A stretch of 12,053 bases of DNA from Crocinitomicaceae bacterium (GTDB taxonomy: Bacteria > Bacteroidota > Bacteroidia > Flavobacteriales_D > Crocinitomicaceae). The stretch is from NCBI GenBank assembly GCA_024643585.1, contig JAHEMP010000045.1, forward strand, positions 1 to 12,053, in the 5' to 3' direction. Position numbers and translations under genes: made by a program. Under the pieces are notes generated by a model that saw only the letters and a program-made list of their open reading frames with translations, was not told the origin of the DNA and did not search any database. Position 1 is the stretch's first letter. Each line of letters starts with the position of its first letter. Positions 1 to 6,328 of this stretch are shown here, in pieces.

Positions 1-829
1 AAGTACTTTCCTTCAGATGATTACCAATAACATTCCCGTTGATTCAGGGAAAATCACGGTTGGAGAAACTGTTTTATTTGGATACTACAGTCAAGAACTA
101 TTAGAAACGGATACCGACAAAAAAGTCATCGACGTTATACGCGATATTGCCGAATATATTCCTTTGGAAAAAGGAAAACAACTGACGGCGGCTCAACTAT
201 TGGAGAAATTTTTATTCCCGCGGCACATGCACTACCAGTTTGTGTATAAGTTGAGTGGTGGTGAAAAGCGTCGATTGAAATTATTGACCATTCTGATGGG
301 CAACCCAAATTTCTTGATTCTCGATGAACCAACAAACGACCTAGATATATTCGTAATGGCAGTTCTTGAAGACTATTTACGCCAATTTGAAGGTTGTTTA
401 ATCGTTGTGAGTCACGATAGATACTTCATGGATAAAATGGTGGATCATCTCTTCGTTTTTGAAGGTGAGGGTCAGATAAAAGACATCACCGGTAATTACA
501 CAACATTCAGACAAGTTCAATCCAAAGGACCTAGTCGACCAGCTGAAACAAAAATCATTGAAGAAAAGTCGCCAGAAACCCCTACCCCATCTAAACCTCA
601 AGTTTCTGAGGAGAAGAAAAAATTATCTTTCAAAGAAAAGTTGGAATACGATACTATAGAAAAAGAATTGGAAGATTTAGAGAGTAAAAAAGACGCATTT
701 ACGGCCGTTCTTTCCTCTTCAACAGCAACCAACGAAGAATTGACCAACGCAGGAATGAAATTGAAGGAAATAGTTGATGCTATTGAAGCAAAAACAGAGC
801 GATGGATGGATTTGGCCGAAAGAGTATAG
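1..829 (+). CDS. ABC-F family ATPase, C-terminal part (5' truncated by window edge)
   Basis: The reading frame is open to the window edge. The first codons read S-T-F-L-Q, the end of a Walker A motif (GKST), so everything before the second ATPase domain lies outside. Counting from the ATG at 17, the protein shows a Q-loop (GYYSQ, about 23-27), ABC signature LSGGEKRR (79-86), Walker B FLILDEPTNDLD (99-110) and H-loop SHDRYF (132-137). A charged, probably coiled-coil C-terminal domain (about 195-270) follows a Pro/Thr/Glu-rich linker. Soluble ABC-F proteins have two ATPase domains and no membrane domain; members act on ribosomes in translation or antibiotic protection. The C-terminal coiled coil suggests the Uup-like group, but I cannot fix the subfamily without the N-terminal half. 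The ATG at 17 is internal and not a start. It ends 8 nt from the convergent next gene. Confidence 0.93.
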   Translation, partial: STFLQMITNNIPVDSGKITVGETVLFGYYSQELLETDTDKKVIDVIRDIAEYIPLEKGKQLTAAQLLEKFLFPRHMHYQFVYKLSGGEKRRLKLLTILMGNPNFLILDEPTNDLDIFVMAVLEDYLRQFEGCLIVVSHDRYFMDKMVDHLFVFEGEGQIKDITGNYTTFRQVQSKGPSRPAETKIIEEKSPETPTPSKPQVSEEKKKLSFKEKLEYDTIEKELEDLESKKDAFTAVLSSSTATNEELTNAGMKLKEIVDAIEAKTERWMDLAERV

Positions 830-837
830 AACTTACT

Positions 838-2370
838 TTACTTCTTTTTCAATACAAACAAATCCTTACGTCTATCCTTTAAATTGCGTACAGCTCCAAA
901 CTGGTTCAGCTCTCGCAATAAATCAATGTCTACATCCGCAATAAGGATCATTTCCGTATTTGTGGTTGCCTCAGCCTTAATTCCATTTGCTGGGAACGAG
1001 AAATCGCAAGGAGTGAAAACCATAGATTGAGCAAACTGGATATCCATGTTGTGTACTTTAGGTAAATTACCGACACTTCCGGCAATCGCTACATAACATT
1101 CGTTTTCTATTGCCCTAGCTTGCGCACAATGTCTCACACGTGAATAGCCATTTTGTGTATCTGTTAAGAATGGGATGAAAAGAATATCCATACCGTCGTC
1201 AGCTAATAAACGACTTAACTCTGGGAATTCGGAATCGTAACAGATTAATACACCTATTTTTCCACAATCCGTATCAAAAGTTTCAAGTTTATTTCCTCCT
1301 TGCATACCCCAAACTTTCGCTTCGTCAGGGGTGACATGCAATTTTTCGTACCGTTCCAAAGTTCCATCCCGGCGGCATAAATACCCAACGTTGTAGAGTA
1401 AGTCACCTATCATTTCAGGCATACTTCCTGTAATGACATTTATATTGTAAGAGATGGCCAATTCCGAAAACTTAGCCACAATTTCTGGAGTATGTTTTGC
1501 CAATTCACGTATAGCTTCCGATTCTGGCATGTGATTGTTATCAGCCATTAAAGGAGCATTAAAAAATTCTGGGAAGAGCGCAAAATCAGATCGATAAGCC
1601 GAAACGGCGTCAATGAAATATTCCGCTTGTTGCATCAATTCCTTTTGGTTCTCATACAAACGCATTTGCCACTGAATTAACCCAAGACGAACAATCTTCT
1701 TCTTTGTAGCTGCCTTTTGTGTTTCTTTTTCGTAATAAATATTATCCCATTTCAACAGAACAGCAAATTCATTTGAATCTTTATCGCCCTCCAAATACCC
1801 TCTTAAAATTTTGGATGGATGGAAATCGTTTGACATTTGAAAATTTAGAACAGGATCGTGAATCTCTTTTCTTTTAACGGCCTCGATATATTGTTTCGGG
1901 GTATATTGTGCCTTGTATTTATGATAATTAGGAATGCGCCCTCCAAAAGCTATACCCTCCAAATTTAATTTTTCACACAACTCTTTCCTGTAGTCATACA
2001 AGCGACGACCTAATCTTAGTCCACGGTATTCTTTTTTTATAAAAACATCTATTCCATATAGGACGTCGCCGTCAGCAGTGTGCGTATCAAAGGAATAAGC
2101 ACCCGTTATATCTTTATACGTGTGTTTGTTTTCAAACTTTTCAAAATCTACGATTATACTCAATGCACATCCGGCCAATTGTCCGTTTACCTTAATTACG
2201 ACCTGTCCTTCTGCAAATTTATCAATCAGGGATTGGATATGTGGTTCTTTCCAGTAGGAATTTGGCATGTTCGGGTAGGCTTCTATCATGGCGTCTTTCA
2301 ACTGTTGATAGTCGTCCATGGTTAGAAATTTCAATTCAATATTTTCGATATTCTCTGAAAATTGACTCAT
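838..2370 (-). CDS. GNAT acetyltransferase - carbon-nitrogen hydrolase (nitrilase superfamily) fusion protein
   Basis: This 510-residue protein joins two enzymes. Residues about 10-210 form a GNAT-type N-acetyltransferase domain; its acetyl-CoA loop is around RGLRLGRRL (116-124), where Arg replaces the Gly usual at the fourth position. Residues about 226-505 form a nitrilase-superfamily amidohydrolase with the full Glu-Lys-Cys triad: E268 in FPEFFN, K343 in YEKLH and C377 in ICYDSEFPE, plus the conserved E381. The same order occurs in known bifunctional proteins such as Bacillus YhcX. These are predicted to hydrolyse an amide; the substrate is unknown. No signal peptide is visible, so it is probably cytoplasmic. 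The ATG at 2370 opens the frame directly upstream of the GNAT domain. It is divergent from the PKD-protein gene. Confidence 0.93.
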   Translation of the reverse strand: MSQFSENIENIELKFLTMDDYQQLKDAMIEAYPNMPNSYWKEPHIQSLIDKFAEGQVVIKVNGQLAGCALSIIVDFEKFENKHTYKDITGAYSFDTHTADGDVLYGIDVFIKKEYRGLRLGRRLYDYRKELCEKLNLEGIAFGGRIPNYHKYKAQYTPKQYIEAVKRKEIHDPVLNFQMSNDFHPSKILRGYLEGDKDSNEFAVLLKWDNIYYEKETQKAATKKKIVRLGLIQWQMRLYENQKELMQQAEYFIDAVSAYRSDFALFPEFFNAPLMADNNHMPESEAIRELAKHTPEIVAKFSELAISYNINVITGSMPEMIGDLLYNVGYLCRRDGTLERYEKLHVTPDEAKVWGMQGGNKLETFDTDCGKIGVLICYDSEFPELSRLLADDGMDILFIPFLTDTQNGYSRVRHCAQARAIENECYVAIAGSVGNLPKVHNMDIQFAQSMVFTPCDFSFPANGIKAEATTNTEMILIADVDIDLLRELNQFGAVRNLKDRRKDLFVLKKK

Positions 2371-2398
2371 TTATTGTGTTTTCGATTTTTAAGAAGCC

Positions 2399-2406
2399 TA
2401 AAGTTA
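2399..2406 (-). promoter_or_regulatory. possible -7 element for the GNAT-nitrilase gene
   Basis: On the minus strand this reads TAACTTTA, one base from the Bacteroidota consensus TAnnTTTG, about 30 nt upstream of the ATG at 2370. No convincing -33 TTG lies at the usual distance, so this is a weak call resting on position and partial match. Confidence 0.3.
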
Positions 2407-2459
2407 GTTATTTCAATTACGAATAATGGATTTTGAAGCCATTTTAAAGATAAAAGACT

Positions 2460-2492
2460 AAATTGCCCCCCCAAATAAACATGTTTATCGTT
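2460..2492 (+). promoter_or_regulatory. candidate ECF-type promoter upstream of the T9SS PKD protein
   Basis: AAATTGCCCCCCC (2460-2472) is followed after 16 nt by CGTT (2489-2492). The ATG at 2524 lies 31 nt further on, leaving a leader of about 25 nt. The same 13 bases, with CGTT after 17 nt, precede the ECF sigma gene. No match to the housekeeping TAnnTTTG element was found here. The C tract would be the -35-like element and CGTT the -10-like element; that assignment is inference from the two-copy comparison. Confidence 0.45.
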
Positions 2493-2523
2493 TATCTAAA
2501 TAGAAAACTTAAATATAAAAATT

Positions 2524-3441
2524 ATGAAAAAATTTACACTTTCAATTTTGTTAGCACTCGGACTGCTATCAAGTGTTTCGATTCATTCACAGTGTGTCGC
2601 AAACGGGACCTTAACCGCGACGGGAACGGCTGGCGAGTTTACAATTACTGATTTGTCGACGATTTCCTCGACTGGCACATCCTTTGTAATTTTCTCAAAT
2701 GGGGATTATGTTAATTTACAGCCATCGACAACAACTGCGACATATCAATTTACTGCCAACGGAACCTACAATTATTGTTTCACGGTTATGGATTCCTTGA
2801 CTACATTTTGCTATGATACCTTATGTGGTTCAATAACTGTTACTGGAATCACAACGCCACCTGTCCCATGTCAATCTTCGTTTACAATTCTTCAGGACTC
2901 AACCAACCCGGGAATTTATTGGTGCTGGAATCAAGCGACAGGAAGTTCTCCTGCCTCTTCACTTAGTTATTTTTGGGATTTTGGAGATGGGACGAGCAGC
3001 ACACTAGCCTATCCAACTCACACTTATTCAAGTCTGGGAGTTTATACGATTTGTTTAACAATAACAGAAGCAAATACATCTTGTACTAGTACATATTGTG
3101 ATTCAATAATTGTTTCGGTAAAAGCGAGTGGCACCACCCTAAATGTATTGCCTCCTGGTGCTTCTGCTTCCATTGATGAAGTGCAGTCCATTAGCTTATT
3201 GAAAACGTATCCAAATCCTGTTGAAAATAATTTTATTTTGGAATTTAATTCTTCAACTTCAGACGAAATAGTAGTTAGAATAGCAAGTTTAACCGGACAA
3301 ATAATTTCTTCAACCTCAATAACAAAAGGAATTGGTCAAAACAAAATGAATATTAATACATCCGATTTAAATTCTGGCACGTATTTGGTAAGCGTATCGG
3401 ACGGTAGCAATTCTCAAACTTTGAGAATAGTGAAAAAGTAA
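2524..3441 (+). CDS. secreted PKD-domain protein with T9SS C-terminal sorting domain
   Basis: This 305-residue protein starts with a signal peptide (MKKF, a hydrophobic stretch to about residue 18, cleavage near 22-23). A PKD-type beta-sandwich module spans about 110-200, with WDFGDGTSS at 151-159 and THTYSSLGVYTICLTI following. It ends with a type A T9SS sorting domain (about 221-305) containing TYPNPVENNF (228-237) and ending in LRIVKK. T9SS cargo crosses the outer membrane and is released or attached at the cell surface, with the sorting domain normally removed. Residues 24-108 look like a diverged second copy of the PKD module with matching cysteines. There is no enzymatic domain, so an adhesive, structural or binding role is likely. 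C24 is not in a lipobox. The gene stands alone, with its own candidate promoter and a strong terminator. Confidence 0.9.
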   Translation: MKKFTLSILLALGLLSSVSIHSQCVANGTLTATGTAGEFTITDLSTISSTGTSFVIFSNGDYVNLQPSTTTATYQFTANGTYNYCFTVMDSLTTFCYDTLCGSITVTGITTPPVPCQSSFTILQDSTNPGIYWCWNQATGSSPASSLSYFWDFGDGTSSTLAYPTHTYSSLGVYTICLTITEANTSCTSTYCDSIIVSVKASGTTLNVLPPGASASIDEVQSISLLKTYPNPVENNFILEFNSSTSDEIVVRIASLTGQIISSTSITKGIGQNKMNINTSDLNSGTYLVSVSDGSNSQTLRIVKK

Positions 3442-3460
3442 TTTTTACCTACCTACTGCA

Positions 3461-3494
3461 AGGGCTGATTCATAAATTTGAATCAGCCTTTTTT
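3461..3494 (+). terminator. intrinsic terminator of the T9SS PKD-protein gene
   Basis: A perfect 10-bp inverted repeat, GGCTGATTCA (3463-3472) and TGAATCAGCC (3479-3488), encloses a 6-nt loop and is followed directly by six T residues (3489-3494). It begins about 20 nt after the TAA stop at 3439-3441. There is no T run on the opposite strand, so it should work mainly rightward, although the hairpin also lies just beyond the end of the convergent DUF1304 gene. Confidence 0.92.
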
Positions 3495-3516
3495 CAATAT
3501 CCGGAAAAAATTTGAA

Positions 3517-3882
3517 TCAAATAAGATGAAGAACAATTAGAGCTAGTGCAGCTGGAATTCCCTGAACAAAAAGAATTCTTTTCGACACTGATTTAGCTCC
3601 ATATAGTGCGGCTATTAGCACACAACTTAAAAAGAAAACAGCTATATAAAAAGACCATTGATGATTTTCAATTAATAGGGACCATACTAAACCTGCTGCT
3701 AGAAAACCATTGTACAAACCTTGATTTGCTGCCATGGATTTTGTAGACTTAAACATTTCTTCAGGCATAGCCCCTTTGAACGTTTTCTTTCCTAAGGTTT
3801 CCCAAGCGAACATTTCCATATAAAGTATGTAAATGTGCTCTATTGCAACGATACTGACTAGAATTTTTGCTAAAATGACCAT
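3517..3882 (-). CDS. DUF1304 family small membrane protein
   Basis: This 121-residue, strongly hydrophobic protein has about four predicted membrane helices (near residues 3-22, 54-70, 76-95 and 103-120). It carries recognisable DUF1304 family segments: the N-terminal IEHIYILYMEMFAW (13-26) and AANQGLYNGFLAAGLVW (51-67). Its length matches the usual 115-125 residues. The family is an inner-membrane protein of unknown function. The ATG at 3882 begins right at the first helix. The gene is monocistronic, convergent with the T9SS protein gene and divergent from the sigma operon. Its TGA stop overlaps a second copy of the terminator-arm sequence AAATTTGAATCA. Confidence 0.88.
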   Translation of the reverse strand: MVILAKILVSIVAIEHIYILYMEMFAWETLGKKTFKGAMPEEMFKSTKSMAANQGLYNGFLAAGLVWSLLIENHQWSFYIAVFFLSCVLIAALYGAKSVSKRILFVQGIPAALALIVLHLI

Positions 3883-4162
3883 TAATGTATTCTAAGAAAT
3901 TAATCTAAAATACAAAAAAAACAGCATGTTGATTTGATGGGCCTAATTCGTAACATGCACAGGGACGGAAGAATAACATAATTTGCTGCAACTAATGACC
4001 AACCAAAATCGTATTTAAAAAAGAAATTGCCCCCCCTTATCCCTAAATTCATACGTTACTTCTTTAGAACCTTGAGGTGATTTAGATTGACTTTTGTTTA
4101 AGAGGAAGGATAAAAGAAAATAAACGAGCAGAATGTTTACTGCGCAAAGATGAATAATTAGA
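3883..4162. other. 280-nt intergenic region between DUF1304 and the ECF sigma operon
   Basis: No convincing gene is present. The region contains the divergent control sequences: a 7-bp inverted repeat GCATGTT (3924-3930) / AACATGC (3952-3958) with a 21-nt spacer, one TTCGTAA heptamer (3947-3953), the poly-C promoter-like element at 4024-4057, and a purine-rich stretch (about 4110-4120). Two tiny overlapping reading frames (4133-4153 and 4150-4161) run up to the sigma factor's TTG start. No clear TAnnTTTG element was found for either flanking gene. Confidence 0.6.
4024..4057 (+). promoter_or_regulatory. candidate autoregulated ECF promoter of the sigma operon
   Basis: AAATTGCCCCCCC (4024-4036), identical to 2460-2472, is followed after 17 nt by CGTT (4054-4057). 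In both copies TT(T/C)AT also begins 12 nt after the last C. ECF sigma factors commonly transcribe their own genes from a -35/-10 pair found at their targets, which is why this is proposed as the sigma factor's own recognition site. The predicted transcript would have a leader of roughly 100 nt before the TTG at 4163. Confidence 0.45.
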
Positions 4163-4714
4163 TTGGAAATTACTGACTCACTTATAAAGTCCATTAAGAA
4201 TAATGATCGAAAGGTTGTTACCGAGTTGTATAAAGAAACTTTTTCCGTTTTAATGAGTGTAGTTGTGCGTTACAAACAAAATTCTGAAGATCAAATGTCG
4301 TTGGTAAATAATTCATTTCTGAAAATAATTTCGAAAATCGATCAGTTCAAAGTAGGGACATCCTATTATTCTTGGGCTAAACGTATAGTGCAAAATGAGG
4401 TTATTGACGATTTTAGAAAAGAAAAAAAATACAAGGAATTATTCCAATTTGAAGAAGAAATGGGCAATTATGACAACGAAGAAATTGTCGAAGAAACGGA
4501 AGGTGAATTTAATGCAGAAGAATTGCAAGCCATGTTGGATACTTTGCCTCCAGCGACCAAAGTAGTTTTCAACCTATTTGCCATAGACGGGTACAAAGCG
4601 GCTGAAATAATGGATGAGTTGAATATTGGATACGAAACCGTAAAATGGCACCTTAAAGAGGCAAGAAAGAAATTAAAAGTATTGATGGCAAATCAATCAT
4701 TGACAATCAAATAG
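4163..4714 (+). CDS. ECF-subfamily RNA polymerase sigma factor (sigma-70 family)
   Basis: This 183-residue protein has the two-domain ECF layout. Region 2 (about 8-90) opens with IKNNDRKVVTELYKETF and includes YSWAKRIVQNEVIDDFRKEKK around the -10-recognition and melting helices. Region 4 (about 118-172) contains LPPATKVVFNLFAIDGYKAAEI and a helix-turn-helix NIGYETVKWHLKEARKKLK for -35 binding. An acidic linker (about 96-118) joins them. The start is TTG: the only upstream in-frame codons before a stop are ATA, ATT and AGA, and the next internal Met would delete part of region 2. No Shine-Dalgarno is obvious. Its TAG stop shares one base with the GTG start of the next gene, indicating translational coupling with its probable anti-sigma partner. 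Confidence 0.93.
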   Translation: MEITDSLIKSIKNNDRKVVTELYKETFSVLMSVVVRYKQNSEDQMSLVNNSFLKIISKIDQFKVGTSYYSWAKRIVQNEVIDDFRKEKKYKELFQFEEEMGNYDNEEIVEETEGEFNAEELQAMLDTLPPATKVVFNLFAIDGYKAAEIMDELNIGYETVKWHLKEARKKLKVLMANQSLTIK

Positions 4715-6291
4715 TGAAAGAAGAAAGAAACCATATCGATAAATTGTTCCAAGAAAAATTGGGCGAACGTTCTTTTGACGTTTCTGCTGCTTTTTTAGCG
4801 GATATGGAAGCTAAATTAGATGGAAACAATGCATCAAATGTTAAAGGTGGATGGATAAATTTCTATACTGCCCTATTTTTTATCGTTGTATTTTTCAGTG
4901 CTATCGCTATCATAAAATATGAAAAAACAATTACTAAATCTTTGGACCTTGTTTCAACTTCATACCAGATAAATAAAATTGAAACATCCCATAGAAATAC
5001 GAGTCAAAATGAAAACCCTGATCTCATCTCGACCTCAAAACTTTCTAAAAAACAAGAAAATCAATTAAATAAGAATACCGCTGATTTTTCGACGGAAACG
5101 AGCTCCAAAAACAGGCTGGACACCAATTCATCAAAACCTGGGGACAACGGGTCTTTTACACCAACAAAAATCCAAGGGACTGAGCGTTCAACAATTAAAA
5201 TCTCTTCTCAAACACAGGCCAACGAGAATGTTAAATCAATAAAAACTAAAAAGGAAGTTAAAGAAGGTGCAACTAATCTACAATCTTCATCGAATGATAA
5301 TCTTTTGAATGCTGAATTTGAGAAGAAAGAAATTACAAATTCTCAAGTAAGCTCAGAAGGTAAATCCACGGGAAACAAAAAATTGAACTCATTAGATAGA
5401 CAAGAATATTATGCTCATGAACCTATCAAAGACACACTGCGCCAATGTAAAACTGTAGTTCGCGACTCAATAGTTATAAGAGATTCCGTCGTAATTAGAG
5501 ATTCCGTCGTTGTAAGAGATTCTGTGGTGTTGAAATACCAAAAAGACCCAAATAGAAAGCTGAAATTCGAAGCTCAAGCCTATGCTGGCTTTATGCGTGT
5601 GCAACCCAAAATTGTGAGTCCTTTCGACTCTTACAAAACGGCATTAGCATCTAGTGAACAGAAAATAGTAAGCCCGGATTTTGGATTTCAATTGAATGCA
5701 TATTACCATAAATGGACAATGGGTTCTGGAATGAAATATTATCAATTTGGGGAGAAAACGAATTATTCAACTTTGAAAGTTGATCAGTCTATAGGTCAAA
5801 TTGATACTAATACCATAATTGTTTATTTAGATTCGCTTGGACAAATTATCATACCATCTCCTTCTAATCCAGCGTTTGATTCTATAATCACCACGCAAAT
5901 TGATACTTCATTTATTTACGATTCTGTTAGTAACAATAGAGATTGGCAAAATTCATATACTCGTTTTGTAATTCCATTGAATTTTGGTTACCGAATTGAT
6001 TATAAAGATTGGTCCTTTATACCAAGATTAGGCTTAAACTTTGAATTTAGCACTACTCGTCAAAAGGGACTTTACATTGACGCTTTAAAGGAGGAATTTA
6101 TCGAATTAGAGCAAAGAAAATTTGAAATGTCTTATCAATTATCAATTGAATTGAGAAGAAGTTTTGGCAACTGGCATGCATTTATAAATCCGTATTACCG
6201 AAGCAACTTGGGGTATGTTATTGATACGCCAGACCTAAAACGCAAATATGGTGGATTTGGTGCTACGTTTGGAGTAGGATTGGAATTTTAG
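4714..6291 (+). CDS. putative trans-envelope anti-sigma / outer-membrane beta-barrel protein
   Basis: This 525-residue protein starts with GTG at 4714, overlapping the sigma factor stop by one base. Residues 1-46 form a charged cytoplasmic head with IDKLFQEKLGER and an FLADMEAKLD segment, a pattern I recall at the start of Bacteroidota proteins encoded after ECF sigma genes. Residues 47-67 form one membrane helix. Residues about 70-245 are a Ser/Asn/Lys/Thr/Gln-rich, probably disordered linker. Four tandem RDSVV-type hexapeptides occupy 250-273. Residues about 283-525 alternate polar and hydrophobic positions in beta-hairpin style and end in FGVGLEF, whose terminal Phe is typical of outer-membrane barrels. 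There is no signal peptide. The anti-sigma role is inferred from gene order and topology; a purely structural envelope tether is an alternative. Confidence 0.75.
   Translation: MKEERNHIDKLFQEKLGERSFDVSAAFLADMEAKLDGNNASNVKGGWINFYTALFFIVVFFSAIAIIKYEKTITKSLDLVSTSYQINKIETSHRNTSQNENPDLISTSKLSKKQENQLNKNTADFSTETSSKNRLDTNSSKPGDNGSFTPTKIQGTERSTIKISSQTQANENVKSIKTKKEVKEGATNLQSSSNDNLLNAEFEKKEITNSQVSSEGKSTGNKKLNSLDRQEYYAHEPIKDTLRQCKTVVRDSIVIRDSVVIRDSVVVRDSVVLKYQKDPNRKLKFEAQAYAGFMRVQPKIVSPFDSYKTALASSEQKIVSPDFGFQLNAYYHKWTMGSGMKYYQFGEKTNYSTLKVDQSIGQIDTNTIIVYLDSLGQIIIPSPSNPAFDSIITTQIDTSFIYDSVSNNRDWQNSYTRFVIPLNFGYRIDYKDWSFIPRLGLNFEFSTTRQKGLYIDALKEEFIELEQRKFEMSYQLSIELRRSFGNWHAFINPYYRSNLGYVIDTPDLKRKYGGFGATFGVGLEF
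5461..5532 (+). repeat. four tandem 18-bp repeats encoding R-D-S-(V/I)-V-x
   Basis: Four in-frame 18-bp units encode RDSIVI, RDSVVI, RDSVVV and RDSVVL (residues 250-273), preceded by VV. The second and third units are nearly identical in DNA (AGAGATTCCGTCGT core), while the first and fourth have drifted. The alternating pattern suggests an extended beta strand or beta-rich stalk just before the barrel domain. Confidence 0.9.
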
Positions 6292-6328
6292 CCTAAAGCC
6301 AAAATTATCCTAAAATAGTTATTGTTAC

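Noticed and set aside
2080..2325. Open frame of 81 codons on the plus strand inside the GNAT domain
   Set aside because: It lies entirely opposite the well-conserved GNAT-nitrilase gene, has no recognisable domain and reads as a shadow frame.
2463..2651. 62-codon plus-strand frame overlapping the poly-C element and the start of the T9SS protein
   Set aside because: It overlaps a clear signal-peptide gene in another frame and would begin inside the promoter-like element; no family resemblance.
3924..3958. GCATGTT / AACATGC inverted repeat considered as an operator for the sigma operon or DUF1304
   Set aside because: Only seven base pairs with a 21-nt spacer, mismatched on both sides, and close to what chance would give in the window; kept only as a note in the intergenic region.
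2460..6291. Whole sigma/T9SS region considered as a mobile island
   Set aside because: No integrase, transposase, flanking direct repeats, tRNA or visible composition shift; flanking genes are ordinary chromosomal genes.
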